From positions 1-53,155 of the forward strand of contig JAFGIE010000191.1 in the NCBI GenBank assembly GCA_016929775.1: DNA of 53,155 nt. The letters run 5' to 3'. Positions 30,985-39,751 of this stretch are shown here, one piece after another; positions within the stretch are counted from its first letter, which is position 1; every line of letters begins with the position of its first letter. A program made the translations under genes and the position numbers. The notes under the pieces are model-generated. The model had not been told where the DNA came from, made no database searches, and was given only the letters and a program-made list of their open reading frames with translations. Origin of the DNA: Anaerolineae bacterium. Lineage in GTDB: Bacteria > Chloroflexota > Anaerolineae > JAFGEY01.

Positions 30985-31039
30985 CGCGACCTCCGAGGAC
31001 AGCGGGCATGTGTGCTCGCTCGCGACCTCGGAGGTCGCG
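30985..31039. repeat. Paired palindromic sites (14-bp inverted repeat)
   Basis: CGCGACCTCCGAGG at 30985-30998 is an exact inverted copy of CCTCGGAGGTCGCG at 31026-31039. The right element by itself is a 17-bp palindrome (GCGACCTC, G, GAGGTCGC) at 31022-31038, and the left one is most of a second copy. It could be a strong hairpin ending the uidA transcript or a double operator for the EamA gene. No T-tract follows. Confidence 0.6.
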
Positions 31040-31074
31040 CTTGTGACGTGGATGCCAGTGAAGGAGACAGCCGC

Positions 31075-31989
31075 TTGACCTCACCGCGCGAGCACGCCAT
31101 GGGTGTGCTCTATCTCGCCCTCACCGCGCTCTGCTGGGGCTTTGTAGCCTCAACCGTGAAGCGGCTGACCGCCGATGTTGACTCCTACACGATCTCGTTC
31201 TTCCGCGTCGCCTTGGCGACGCTCGTCTTTGCGATCCTCGCGCGCCGCGCAGGTTGGCGGCATGTGCGCTGGTTCCTGCCCTGGATCGTGATCGGCGCGC
31301 TGGGTCGCGCTGGGAACTATCTCGCCTACAATGCCGGGTTGACCTGGATGCCCTCCAACGCGGCGACGATCCTGGCGCCCGTCCAGGCGATCGCCACCGT
31401 GCTCCTCGCGCGCTGGTTCTTGGGCGAGCGCGCCCGCGGCAAGGGCCTGGGGCTGCTCGTGTCTGTTGCAGGACTGCTGTTGATCTGGTGGCGGGGTCGC
31501 GGCTGGGAAACGCTGCGCGACCCCCGCTACCTGGGTGGAAATGCGCTCCTCGTCCTGGCGGGCCTCGCCTCTGCCCTGCAGTTCACATCGCAGAAGGCCC
31601 TCTCGTCGCGCTTGTCGGGCCCGCAGATCCTGCTCCCGGTGTTCGCGCTCAGTACACTCCTCACCGCGCCCTTTGCAGCCGCTGCGGGTGGCTTTGCGCA
31701 CACCTACAGCGGCGTGACCTGGTTGCTCCTGCTCTTCCTGGGCTTCGTCCTGACCGGGGGCAGCTTTTTCCTGCTCGGCGAAGGGTACAAGCGCTGCGAC
31801 GCGTCGACTGCCGTCGTGATCACCAACACCAGCTCCTTCTTCACCCTGCTCTGGTCGGCGACTCTCCTCGGTGAGGAGGTCGGCGTCATCATGATCGTAG
31901 GAGCAACGCTCAGCGTCGGCGGCGCTGTCCTCGTCGTCAACGCCGACCGGCGTCGACACGAGCTTGTGCGGGAAGAAGCTGCCGCCTGA
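31075..31989 (+). CDS. EamA/DMT family transporter
   Basis: A 304-aa inner-membrane protein of the drug/metabolite transporter superfamily with about ten hydrophobic helices in two repeated EamA halves. The halves begin LYLALTALCWGFVASTVKRL and GNALLVLAGLASALQFTSQK. The end of each half carries the usual E-R/E-E motif region (FLGERARG; LLGEEVG). Export of amino acids or other small metabolites is common for the family; the substrate is unknown. The TTG at 31075 is chosen because AAGGAG lies 8 nt upstream; ATG 31099 has no ribosome binding site. It converges with ilvE, with 79 nt between the stops and no clear terminator. Confidence 0.85.
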   Translation: MTSPREHAMGVLYLALTALCWGFVASTVKRLTADVDSYTISFFRVALATLVFAILARRAGWRHVRWFLPWIVIGALGRAGNYLAYNAGLTWMPSNAATILAPVQAIATVLLARWFLGERARGKGLGLLVSVAGLLLIWWRGRGWETLRDPRYLGGNALLVLAGLASALQFTSQKALSSRLSGPQILLPVFALSTLLTAPFAAAAGGFAHTYSGVTWLLLLFLGFVLTGGSFFLLGEGYKRCDASTAVVITNTSSFFTLLWSATLLGEEVGVIMIVGATLSVGGAVLVVNADRRRHELVREEAAA

Positions 31990-32068
31990 CCTCCGTCTTC
32001 TGCTCACAAGCGCAACCAGCCCCGCATGCGGCGCCAAGGGCGACACGCGCTCCTCGATCTTGCCTCCG

Positions 32069-32998
32069 CTACCCGACCGGCGTCAGCCAACCGTGCGTGT
32101 CCTCGACCTCGCCTTTGGTGATCTCGAAGAAGCGCTGCTGGATCGCTGCCGTGATCGGCCCGCGCCTGCCTGCCCCGACCGCGATCCGATCCACGGACCG
32201 GATCGGCGTTACCTCGGCTGCGGTGCCGGTAAAGAACAGCTCGTCCGCGATGTACAGCCATTCGCGCGACATCGTCTGTTCCCGCACTTCGTACCCTAGG
32301 TCCCGCGCGATCTGCATCACGCACTGCCGCGTAAGGCCCGACAGGATCGAGCCCCACAGCGGCGTCGTATAGACCACGCCCTGATTGACCAGGAACAGGT
32401 TCTCGCCGCTGCCCTCGCTCACATACCCGTTGACATCGAGGACAATGTTCTCCGCATACCCGTTGTCAATGGCCTCCATCTTGGCGAACTGCGAGTTGAC
32501 GTACTGCCCGCCGATCTTGCCCATCGCCGGGAATGTGTCCGGCGCCATGCGCCGCCAGCTGCTGACGCCCACGTCTACGCCCTGCTCGATCGCTTCCGGA
32601 CCCAGATAGGCCCCCCACTCTAGGGTAAAGATCACCGTCTCGACAGTGCAGCCCCGCCCCTCGACCCCCAGCGCGCCGCAGCCGCGGAAGATGAGCGGGC
32701 GGATGTAGCACGAACTGTGCCCGTTGGCGCGGATCGTATCCTTGATCGCCGTGCTGATCTCGTCCGGCGTGTAGGGCACGTCGATTCGAAAGATCTTGGC
32801 CGAGTCAAAGAGCCGCTTCACGTGTCCGTCGAGACAGAATACCGCCGGACCCTGTGGCGTCGCGTAGGCGCGTATGCCCTCAAAGACGCTAGACCCATAG
32901 TGCAGCGCGTGCGCGCTCACGTGGACGGTAGCCTCCGCCCACGGAACGAGCTCGCCATTCGACCAGACCATGGCGCCGAACTGACTTGAACCACTCAT
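32069..32998 (-). CDS. ilvE: Branched-chain amino acid aminotransferase
   Basis: A 309-aa fold-type IV PLP enzyme that makes or degrades leucine, isoleucine and valine using glutamate/2-oxoglutarate. VWSNGELVPWAEATVHVSAHALHYGSSVFEGIR is typical of IlvE. The Schiff-base lysine is Lys161 in AMGKIGGQY. VSEGSGENLFLV and FFTGTAAEVTPI are the cofactor-phosphate-binding elements. AAGGAG precedes the ATG. It is the last gene of the ilv/leu block but has its own promoter right after leuB, so it can be expressed independently of the attenuated operon. Confidence 0.95.
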   Translation of the reverse strand: MSGSSQFGAMVWSNGELVPWAEATVHVSAHALHYGSSVFEGIRAYATPQGPAVFCLDGHVKRLFDSAKIFRIDVPYTPDEISTAIKDTIRANGHSSCYIRPLIFRGCGALGVEGRGCTVETVIFTLEWGAYLGPEAIEQGVDVGVSSWRRMAPDTFPAMGKIGGQYVNSQFAKMEAIDNGYAENIVLDVNGYVSEGSGENLFLVNQGVVYTTPLWGSILSGLTRQCVMQIARDLGYEVREQTMSREWLYIADELFFTGTAAEVTPIRSVDRIAVGAGRRGPITAAIQQRFFEITKGEVEDTHGWLTPVG

Positions 32999-33047
32999 CT
33001 ACCTGCTCCTTGTCGCATTGCCACCTGGCGCTTGTGGACGCGCCTCG

Positions 33048-33076
33048 ATTGTACACCACCCCCCACGACCGGTCAA
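33048..33076 (-). promoter_or_regulatory. ilvE promoter
   Basis: On the - strand, TTGACC (33071-33076), 17 bp, TACAAT (33048-33053). It sits in the 86-base gap between the leuB stop and the ilvE start and gives ilvE independent transcription. Confidence 0.75.
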
Positions 33077-33084
33077 CCTGCACG

Positions 33085-34152
33085 TCACACGCGCGCCGCG
33101 ATCGCGTCCCCCATCTCCTGCGTCCCGACCTGCTTGCCGCTCTCTTCCATGATGTCGCGTGTCCGGTACCCAGCTGCCAGCGCCCCTTCGACTGCCGCTT
33201 CTACCGCGTCCGCCTCACGTTCCAGGAGCAACGAATGGCGGAGGAGCATGGCGCCGCTCAGGATCGTCGCGATCGGGTTCGCCACGTTGAGGCCCGTGTA
33301 CTTGGGCGCCGAACCGTGGATCGGTTCGTACAGCCCCAGCGTCCCCGCGCCCAACGCCGCCGAGGGCAACATGCCAATCGACCCCGCGATCATCGACGCT
33401 TCATCGGTCAGAATATCGCCGAACATGTTGCCGGTGACCACCACATCGAACACGCTCGGGTACCGCACCAGGCGCATCGCGGCAATGTCCACGTACATGC
33501 TGTCGTACTCGACGTCCGGGTAGTCGGCTGCCACCCGCTCTGCGGTCTCATACCACAGCCGCGAGGTCTCCAGGACATTCGCCTTTTCGACCGAGGTCAC
33601 CTTCTTGCGGCGCTTGCGCGCCAGCTCAAAGGCTAGCCGCACCACGCGCTCGACCTCGGGCACAGAGTAGAACATGGTGTCGTACGCCGCCTCGACGCCG
33701 TTCACCACCCTACGTCCCCGCTCCCCAAAGTAAATCCCGCCCGTTAGCTCGCGCACGACGACCAGGTCCACGTCCTGGATCACTTCGGGCTTGAGGGTCG
33801 AGGCATGCAGCAGCTGCTTGTAGAGCTTGATCGGGCGCAGGTTGGCGAACACACCCAGCGCCTTGCGCAGCGCGAGAAGCCCCTGTTCAGGACGTACCGG
33901 CGCGCGCGGGTCGTCATACTTGGGATCGCCGACGGCGGCGAGCAACACGGCGTCGCCCGCTTGACACTTGATCAGCGTATCGTCGGGCAGAGCCGAACCG
34001 GTCGCGTCGATCGCCGCGCCGCCAATCAACCCTTCTTGGTAGGCGAACGAGTGCCCGTACTTGCTCGCGACTGCATCCAGCACCTTGACCGCTTCCGCCA
34101 GGACCTCGGGACCGATCCCGTCGCCCGGCAGCAGTGTGATTCTAGCTTCCAC
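33085..34152 (-). CDS. leuB: 3-isopropylmalate dehydrogenase from the internal GTG start (alternative product)
   Basis: Starting at the internal GTG (34150-34152) the product is 355 aa, the normal size of LeuB, which oxidatively decarboxylates 3-isopropylmalate to 2-oxoisocaproate with NAD. The sequence begins [17 protein letters not shown], exactly where free-standing LeuB proteins begin. An AGGAGGAG 6 nt upstream is as good as any in the operon, so initiation here is likely. Translation entering from the NUDIX part runs through the same frame, so both forms may coexist. Confidence 0.6.
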   Translation of the reverse strand: MEARITLLPGDGIGPEVLAEAVKVLDAVASKYGHSFAYQEGLIGGAAIDATGSALPDDTLIKCQAGDAVLLAAVGDPKYDDPRAPVRPEQGLLALRKALGVFANLRPIKLYKQLLHASTLKPEVIQDVDLVVVRELTGGIYFGERGRRVVNGVEAAYDTMFYSVPEVERVVRLAFELARKRRKKVTSVEKANVLETSRLWYETAERVAADYPDVEYDSMYVDIAAMRLVRYPSVFDVVVTGNMFGDILTDEASMIAGSIGMLPSAALGAGTLGLYEPIHGSAPKYTGLNVANPIATILSGAMLLRHSLLLEREADAVEAAVEGALAAGYRTRDIMEESGKQVGTQEMGDAIAARV

Positions 34153-34704
34153 GACCTTCTCCTCCTGATAGTCTGCTCTCCCGTTGTGCGTGCGGTCCCC
34201 ATGCCACGACCGGACCTCGAACTCTGCCACGGCATCGTTGTCCGGGCCAAACACGAATCGCCCCTGCGTCCACTCTCCAGCTAGCACGCGCGGGAGCCAG
34301 TGCCGGCAGTCGTCCCACATGTGCGCGTACGGGATCTCGCCCACCGAGACCCACGTTGGGTCAATCTCGCGACTCGGACGCGCCGCGCCCGTCCATCGAC
34401 GGGCGACATAGACGTGCACAACCTGGCTCCACTCCGGCTTGTGTGGAAAGACGAACGTCAGGTGCGCCGCTGGCGACAGATCCTGCTCCGCAATGGCGAT
34501 CCCGGTCTCTTCGTGCACCTCACGCACAGCGGCGTGGACAGGTGTCTCTCCCGGGTCCACCTTGCCGCCCACGCCGCCATACTTGCCTATCCCGAAACCC
34601 ACCTTCTTGTGCCCCAGCAAGATCCGTTCGGGCGGGTCGCCCTCGACCATGAAGCACAGTGTGGCTTCGATCAGGGCTTTGTTCCCCTTGCCTCCCGCGC
34701 TCAC
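33085..34704 (-). CDS. leuB: In-frame NUDIX hydrolase-LeuB fusion (MutT/MTH1-like domain + 3-isopropylmalate dehydrogenase)
   Basis: One uninterrupted 539-codon frame. Residues about 10-165 are a NUDIX pyrophosphohydrolase with a perfect box [23 protein letters not shown] (G-x5-E-x7-REU-x-EE-x-G-U). The C-terminal [15 protein letters not shown] recalls 8-oxo-dGTPases. Residues 185-539 are a complete Leu[14 protein letters not shown] at the start and the metal-site region VDIAAMRLV with [12 protein letters not shown]. The GTG at 34704 overlaps the leuD stop as GTGA. A strong internal ribosome binding site and GTG at codon 185 could also yield free LeuB. Without that, every LeuB would carry the NUDIX domain. 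Confidence 0.85.
   Translation of the reverse strand: MSAGGKGNKALIEATLCFMVEGDPPERILLGHKKVGFGIGKYGGVGGKVDPGETPVHAAVREVHEETGIAIAEQDLSPAAHLTFVFPHKPEWSQVVHVYVARRWTGAARPSREIDPTWVSVGEIPYAHMWDDCRHWLPRVLAGEWTQGRFVFGPDNDAVAEFEVRSWHGDRTHNGRADYQEEKVVEARITLLPGDGIGPEVLAEAVKVLDAVASKYGHSFAYQEGLIGGAAIDATGSALPDDTLIKCQAGDAVLLAAVGDPKYDDPRAPVRPEQGLLALRKALGVFANLRPIKLYKQLLHASTLKPEVIQDVDLVVVRELTGGIYFGERGRRVVNGVEAAYDTMFYSVPEVERVVRLAFELARKRRKKVTSVEKANVLETSRLWYETAERVAADYPDVEYDSMYVDIAAMRLVRYPSVFDVVVTGNMFGDILTDEASMIAGSIGMLPSAALGAGTLGLYEPIHGSAPKYTGLNVANPIATILSGAMLLRHSLLLEREADAVEAAVEGALAAGYRTRDIMEESGKQVGTQEMGDAIAARV
34150..34167 (-). promoter_or_regulatory. Internal Shine-Dalgarno and GTG start of leuB
   Basis: CAGGAGGAG followed by a 6-nt spacer and GTG lies inside the continuous NUDIX-LeuB frame. 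It is the evidence for independent LeuB initiation. Confidence 0.65.
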
Positions 34705-35201
34705 GCGCCGATCCGCTGCCGCGTGTACGGGATCAAGCCGCCCGCCTCGATGATGCCGACCAGGAAGGACGGGTACGGCTCAGCCTGGAACGTCTGCCCG
34801 GTATCGAGATTGGTCACCGTCCCCGCCTCGAGGTCCACCTCTAGTGTTTGTCCCGCCTCCGTCGCACTGACCGCCTCCGGGCACTCGAGGATCGGCAGCC
34901 CGATGTTGATCGCGTTCCGGTAAAAGATGCGCGCGAAACTCGCGGCGACGACGCAGCTCACGCCGGCGCCCTTGAGCGCCAGGGGTGCGTGCTCGCGCGA
35001 CGAACCACACCCAAAGTTGGCCTCGGCGACAACCACGTCCCCCGCCTCGACCGAACCGGCAAAGCTGGGATCCAGATCCTCCATGCAGTGCGCCGCCAAC
35101 TCCTCCGGCGTCGACACGTTCAGGTAACGAGCCGCGATGATCGCATCCGTGTCCACGTTATCGCCGTACTTCCACACGCGTCCCCTCAACACCGTTGCCA
35201 T
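34701..35201 (-). CDS. leuD: 3-isopropylmalate dehydratase small subunit
   Basis: A 166-aa swivelling subunit of isopropylmalate isomerase. It joins LeuC to convert 2-isopropylmalate to 3-isopropylmalate. Signatures are [20 protein letters not shown], the substrate loop [15 protein letters not shown], and [17 protein letters not shown]. The length fits the short archaeal-type LeuD that pairs with the 420-aa LeuC. Its ATG overlaps the leuC stop by one base (TGATG) and its own stop overlaps the next start (GTGA), so translation is coupled across leuC-leuD-NUDIX/leuB. Confidence 0.95.
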   Translation of the reverse strand: MATVLRGRVWKYGDNVDTDAIIAARYLNVSTPEELAAHCMEDLDPSFAGSVEAGDVVVAEANFGCGSSREHAPLALKGAGVSCVVAASFARIFYRNAINIGLPILECPEAVSATEAGQTLEVDLEAGTVTNLDTGQTFQAEPYPSFLVGIIEAGGLIPYTRQRIGA

Positions 35202-36463
35202 CAGCCCATCACCTCCTCAGGCCTGGCAATGCGCCCCGCTACTGCGCTTGCCGCCGCGACCGCCGGGTTGGCGAGGTACACCTCGCTCTCCACGTGCCCC
35301 ATGCGTCCGACGAAATTCCGGTTGGTGGTCGAGACGCACCGTTCGCCCGCTGCCAGGACGCCCATGTACCCTCCCAGGCAGGGTCCACAGGTCGGGGTGC
35401 TGAACACCGCCCCCGCCTCGACGAACGCCTCCGCCAGCCCTTCGCGAACGGCGCGCGCATAGATCGCCTGTGTGCCCGGGATCACGATACAGCGCACCGA
35501 CGCGTGCACGGTACGTCCGCGCAGCACCGTTGCCGCCTCGACCAGGTCATCCCAACGCCCGTTCGTGCACGACCCGATCACGACCTGATCGATCTGCACG
35601 TCGGATGCCTCGCCCACCGGGCGCGCGTTGCTCGGCAGGTGTGGAAATGCGACCTGGGGCTCGATCTCGGACACGTCGATCTCGATCTCGCGCGCGTAGC
35701 GGGCGTCCGGGTCGGGGGCGTACGCCGTCCACGCGCGCGCGGCACGCCCGTCGAGGTAGGCGCGCGTGCGCGCGTCCACCGCGAACAGGCCCACCTTGGC
35801 CCCCGCTTCGATCGCCATGTTCGCCATCGTGAACCTGCCCGCCATCGGCAGCGCCTCGATCGCCGGACCCGTGAACTCGATCGCCTGGTACCGTGCGCCC
35901 TCGACCCCGATCAGGCCGATCGTGTACAGGATCAGGTCCTTGCCCCCGACCCACGGCTTGCGCTCGCCGCGATAGCGGATCCGGATCGTGTCTGGCACCT
36001 TCATCCAGATGCTGCCCGTCGCCATCGCCACCGCGATGTCGGTCGAACCCATGCCCGTGGCGAACGCGCCCAGCGCCCCATAGGTGCACGTGTGCGAGTC
36101 CGCGCCGACGACGACGTCGCCTGGCAGGACGACGCCCTGCTCCGGCAACAGCACGTGCTCGATCCCCATGCGCCCCACTTCCCAGTAGTGGGTGATCCCA
36201 TACCGCTTGGCAAACTCGCGCAGTATCTTGCACTGCTCGGCAGCCTGGATGTCCTTGTTTGGCGCAAAGTGGTCGGGCACCAGGGCGACCTTGTCCCGGT
36301 CAAACACCTCGTCCACCCCGATCTTGGCAAACTCGCGGATCGCGATCGGCGCCGTGATGTCGTTCGCCAACACCATGTCGACTTGCACCTCGACCAGTTT
36401 GCCGGGCGCCACCTCGCCGTCCGTGTGCGCAGCCAAGACCTTTTCCGCCGTTGTCTGTCCCAT
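35201..36463 (-). CDS. leuC: 3-isopropylmalate dehydratase large subunit (archaeal-type LeuC)
   Basis: A 420-aa aconitase-superfamily subunit with a [4Fe-4S] cluster. The cluster cysteines are in IGSCTNGRWDD and TPTCGPCLGGYMG. Upstream, PDHFAPNKDIQ and VVGADSHTCTYGALGAFATGMGSTD are substrate and cluster-site motifs. The length of about 420 is that of the archaeal/HacA-like class rather than the 460-470-aa enterobacterial class. The ATG follows the leuA stop immediately (TAGATG), with CTGGAG upstream, so it is translationally linked to leuA. Confidence 0.95.
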   Translation of the reverse strand: MGQTTAEKVLAAHTDGEVAPGKLVEVQVDMVLANDITAPIAIREFAKIGVDEVFDRDKVALVPDHFAPNKDIQAAEQCKILREFAKRYGITHYWEVGRMGIEHVLLPEQGVVLPGDVVVGADSHTCTYGALGAFATGMGSTDIAVAMATGSIWMKVPDTIRIRYRGERKPWVGGKDLILYTIGLIGVEGARYQAIEFTGPAIEALPMAGRFTMANMAIEAGAKVGLFAVDARTRAYLDGRAARAWTAYAPDPDARYAREIEIDVSEIEPQVAFPHLPSNARPVGEASDVQIDQVVIGSCTNGRWDDLVEAATVLRGRTVHASVRCIVIPGTQAIYARAVREGLAEAFVEAGAVFSTPTCGPCLGGYMGVLAAGERCVSTTNRNFVGRMGHVESEVYLANPAVAAASAVAGRIARPEEVMG

Positions 36464-38155
36464 CTACTCCAGCCTCTCGTCGCGCATCGCACCCCAGCCC
36501 ATAAAGTCCGTACTGTGCGCCGAACCATACTGGGCCTGCATCTGCTCCACCGACCTGCGCACCTCTTCCGTGACCGTCTGCTTCTGGCTGCGACCATGCT
36601 GCGCCGCCAGAAGCCGGTTCACGGCAAAGAGATAGGCCCGCGTCGCCGCCACGACCGTATCCGTGTCGGCGCCGCGTCCCATAAAGATCCGCCGACGCCC
36701 GCCATTGCCGTTTGGCGACACGTCGCGGATCCGCACCGTCACTTTGGCCATGGCATCCATGCCTTCGGTGATCGCCTGGATCGCAAACTCGACCAGTTCG
36801 TTGGGGACTCGCGTGATCTTGTCCACGGCATTGTACGCTGCGTCCACCGGGCCATTGCCCATGCTCGCCTCGCACATCACGTTGCCGTCTGGCCCACGCA
36901 GGCAGACCGAAGCAGTCGGGATCCCCGCCGTGCCGCACATCACCTGCATCTTGACCAGCTCGAACGTCTCCTCAAAGAACACGAGCGACTCGCCCGCCAC
37001 GATGTTCTCGAGGTCGCGCATGTCGACGGTCTTTTTCTTGTCTGCTACTTCGAGGAACCGTTCATAGACCGCCTCGAACCCCTCATCCGCAATGTGGTAC
37101 CCCATCTCTTCCAGGCGATGGCGAAGACCGTGCCGCCCCGATCGCGCCGAGAGCACGATCTCGGACTCGGGCACCCCGATGTCCTGCGGGTTGATGATCT
37201 CGTACGTGCTGCGCTCCTTGAGCACGCCATCCTGGTGGATGCCCGACGAGTGCGCGAAAGCGTTTGTGCCGACGATCGCCTTATTCGGCTGCACCAGGAT
37301 CCCCGTCAGATCGGACACCATGCGGCTAGCGGGGTAGATCAGCTTGGCGTTGATCCCGGTATCTACGCCGAAAAAGTCACGCCGCGTGCGGAGCGCCATC
37401 ACCACCTCTTCCAGCGAAGCGTTGCCGGCGCGCTCGCCGAGACCATTGACCGTACACTCGACCTGCCGCGCGCCATTCACGATCCCGGCGAGCGTGTTTG
37501 CGGTCGCCATGCCCAGGTCGTTGTGACAGTGCACCGACACGATCGCCTTGTCGATGTTGGGCACGTTGTTGACGATCCCGGCGATCAAGGCGCCCCACTC
37601 GGTCGGAAAGGTATAGCCCGTCGTATCGGGGATGTTGACCACCGTCGCCCCGGCGTCGATCACCGCCTCCAGCACGCGGTACAGGTACTCGGGCACGGCG
37701 CGTCCTGCGTCCTCGACATAGTACTGGACATCGTCGACATAGCGCTTGGCGCGCCGCACCGCCCGGACGCCCGCCTCGAGGGCCTCCTCGGCGCTCATAC
37801 GCAGCTTGTACTGCAAGTGCACGGGGGACACGCCGAGGCCCGTGTGGATCCGCGGGTGAGCAGCTCCTTTGAGCGCCGCCGCTGCGACGTCAACGTCCTC
37901 ATCCCGTGCCCGGGTCAGCCCACAGATCGTGCACTCGCGGATCTCGGCGGCGATCGCCTGGACCGACTTGAAGTCGCCCGGGGACGAGATTGGAAACCCC
38001 GCTTCGATCACATCCACGCCCATGTCCTCGAGCAGATGGGCGATCTCGAGCTTCTCCTTGGTCGTCAGCGCTGCCCCCGGCGACTGCTCGCCGTCGCGGA
38101 GGGTAGTATCAAACACGATCACTCTGTCTTGAATGCCAACCCCACTCTCGTCCAT
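36464..38155 (-). CDS. leuA: 2-isopropylmalate synthase
   Basis: A 563-aa enzyme that condenses acetyl-CoA with 2-oxoisovalerate, the committed step to leucine. VFDTTLRDGEQSPGA is the N-terminal catalytic signature with the metal Asp. VSVHCHNDLGMATANTLAGI carries the metal-binding His-x-His. The C-terminal quarter (about residues 420-520) is the LeuA regulatory domain expected to bind leucine. Length and order fit the leucine-inhibited alpha-isopropylmalate synthases. AGGAGGG precedes the ATG at 38155, 31 nt after ilvC. Confidence 0.93.
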   Translation of the reverse strand: MDESGVGIQDRVIVFDTTLRDGEQSPGAALTTKEKLEIAHLLEDMGVDVIEAGFPISSPGDFKSVQAIAAEIRECTICGLTRARDEDVDVAAAALKGAAHPRIHTGLGVSPVHLQYKLRMSAEEALEAGVRAVRRAKRYVDDVQYYVEDAGRAVPEYLYRVLEAVIDAGATVVNIPDTTGYTFPTEWGALIAGIVNNVPNIDKAIVSVHCHNDLGMATANTLAGIVNGARQVECTVNGLGERAGNASLEEVVMALRTRRDFFGVDTGINAKLIYPASRMVSDLTGILVQPNKAIVGTNAFAHSSGIHQDGVLKERSTYEIINPQDIGVPESEIVLSARSGRHGLRHRLEEMGYHIADEGFEAVYERFLEVADKKKTVDMRDLENIVAGESLVFFEETFELVKMQVMCGTAGIPTASVCLRGPDGNVMCEASMGNGPVDAAYNAVDKITRVPNELVEFAIQAITEGMDAMAKVTVRIRDVSPNGNGGRRRIFMGRGADTDTVVAATRAYLFAVNRLLAAQHGRSQKQTVTEEVRRSVEQMQAQYGSAHSTDFMGWGAMRDERLE

Positions 38156-38186
38156 TTGGCCCTCCTCTTGCGGACGTCCTCTCACC

Positions 38187-39236
38187 CTAGGCATCGCCTG
38201 GGCGCAGCGAGCGCACCGCCGCGCCCGCAGACCACATCTCCGACTCGCGCATCTCGCGCAGTTCCGCCGCGAGCTTTTCCTTGTAATCGGGCGAGCTGTT
38301 CGCCTCGAGCACGATCCGCGTCTCTTCGCCCGAGACCACGCGCTGGTACAGCTCCTGGAAGACTGGCATCACCGCGTCGCGGAACCGAGGCAGCCAGTCG
38401 AGCGCCCCACGCTGTGCCGTCGTGCTGCAGTTTGCGTACATCCAGTCCATCCCGTTCTGGTCGACCAGCCGGATCAAGCTCTGCGTCAGCTCCTCCACCG
38501 TCTCGTTGAACGCCTCGCTGGGGCTGTGTCCGTGCTGCCGCAGGACCGTGTACTGCGCCTCCATGACCCCCGCCAGCGCGCCCATCAGCACGCCGCGCTC
38601 GCCCGTCAGGTCGCTGTACACCTCGTTCTGGAAGGTCGTGGGGAAAAGATAGCCCGAGCCCACGGCAATGCCCACGGCTAGGGTGCGTTCCAAGGCGCGC
38701 CCGGTATAGTCCTGCGCCACCGCGTAGCTGCTGTTGATCCCACTCCCCGCCAAAAAGTTGGCGCGCACGCTGGTGCCGGACCCCTTGGGCGCGACCAGGA
38801 TCACGTCCACGTACGGGGGCGGCATGATCCCCGTCTGGTCATTGTACACCAGCCCAAACCCGTGCGAGAAGTAGAGTGCGTCCCCTTCTCCCAGCGCCGC
38901 CGCAACGGTAGGCCACAGGATCATCTGCGCCGCATCGGAGACCAGGTATTGGACAATCGTTCCCCGTCGTACGGCTTCCTCGAACGGAAAGAGCGTCTCT
39001 CCCGGGACCCAGCCGTCGGCGACCGCCTTCTCCCACGACCGCGTGCGCTCCGGATCGCCGCCCACGATCACGCGGATCCCATTGTCCGCCATGTTCAGCG
39101 CCTGCGCCGGGCCCTGTACGCCATACCCCAGCACCGCAACCACCTCGTCCTTGAGCACCTCGCGCGCCCGGTCCAGCGGGAACTCTTCCCTGGTCACGAC
39201 CGTTTCGATCGTGCCGCCAAAGTCGATCTTTGCCAT
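38187..39236 (-). CDS. ilvC: Ketol-acid reductoisomerase (class I)
   Basis: A 349-aa enzyme that isomerises and reduces acetolactate or acetohydroxybutyrate. The N-terminal Rossmann domain has GYGVQGPAQALNMADNGIRV, with Val and Pro replacing the Ser and His of the usual GYGSQGHA. It is followed by the loop VGGDPERTRSW, which decides NADPH or NADH preference and here contains an Asp. The knotted helical domain has SYAVAQDYTGRALERTLA, ETxx metal ligands in TTFQNEVYSDLTGERG, and the final EANSSP region. AAGGAG precedes the ATG. It lies between ilvN and leuA in the operon. Confidence 0.95.
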   Translation of the reverse strand: MAKIDFGGTIETVVTREEFPLDRAREVLKDEVVAVLGYGVQGPAQALNMADNGIRVIVGGDPERTRSWEKAVADGWVPGETLFPFEEAVRRGTIVQYLVSDAAQMILWPTVAAALGEGDALYFSHGFGLVYNDQTGIMPPPYVDVILVAPKGSGTSVRANFLAGSGINSSYAVAQDYTGRALERTLAVGIAVGSGYLFPTTFQNEVYSDLTGERGVLMGALAGVMEAQYTVLRQHGHSPSEAFNETVEELTQSLIRLVDQNGMDWMYANCSTTAQRGALDWLPRFRDAVMPVFQELYQRVVSGEETRIVLEANSSPDYKEKLAAELREMRESEMWSAGAAVRSLRPGDA

Positions 39237-39259
39237 GCCATCTGCTCCTTATGCGTCCT

Positions 39260-39751
39260 TCATCTGCCATTGCTGCCGCGCAGCATGGCAACGCGCCCTG
39301 TGCGGGCCAACTCCTTGATCCCGTATGGCCGCAGCAGACTGACGAACGAGTCCACCTTGTCCTCGTCTCCCGTGATCTCGACAGTCAGCGATGTCTGCGA
39401 GACGTCGATCACCTGTGCCCGAAAGACGTCGACCAGCTGGATGATCGCCGATCGGCTTGCCATGTCCGCCGCCACCTTGACCAGGGCGAGCTCGCGGTAC
39501 ACGGCGCGTTCCGGCGTCGCGTCCTCGATCACCTTGGTCACCTCGATCAACTTGTGGAACTGCTTGACCACCTGTTCGCGGTGCGCCTCGCTGTCACAGT
39601 CGACGACCAGCGTCATCCGCGAGATGCCGGGGGTCTCGCTGTGCCCCACGGTCAGGCTCTCGATGTTAAAGTTTCGGCGTCTGAACAGGCTGGCGACACG
39701 GTCCAGAACACCGGGATGGTCTTGTACCAGCGCGATCAGCGTCTGCTTCAC
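39260..39751 (-). CDS. ilvN: Acetolactate synthase small (regulatory) subunit
   Basis: A 163-aa regulatory subunit. The N-terminal ACT domain (about residues 3-75, [35 protein letters not shown]) binds valine. The C-terminal ALS_ss_C domain ends [18 protein letters not shown]. It activates IlvB and makes it feedback-sensitive. The GTG at 39751 overlaps the ilvB stop as GTGA with GGAGGAG just upstream. A longer in-frame reading extending into ilvB has no support as protein. Confidence 0.93.
   Translation of the reverse strand: MKQTLIALVQDHPGVLDRVASLFRRRNFNIESLTVGHSETPGISRMTLVVDCDSEAHREQVVKQFHKLIEVTKVIEDATPERAVYRELALVKVAADMASRSAIIQLVDVFRAQVIDVSQTSLTVEITGDEDKVDSFVSLLRPYGIKELARTGRVAMLRGSNGR

Noticed and set aside
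33085..34704. Calling the NUDIX-LeuB frame a pseudogene or frameshift
   Set aside because: Both domains are complete with all motifs and there is no stop or frame change.
35195..38509. A very long + strand reading frame opposite leuC, leuA and the end of ilvC
   Set aside because: It mirrors well-identified genes on the other strand in GC-rich DNA; the composition is His/Arg/Asp-rich without motifs and no ribosome binding site is seen.
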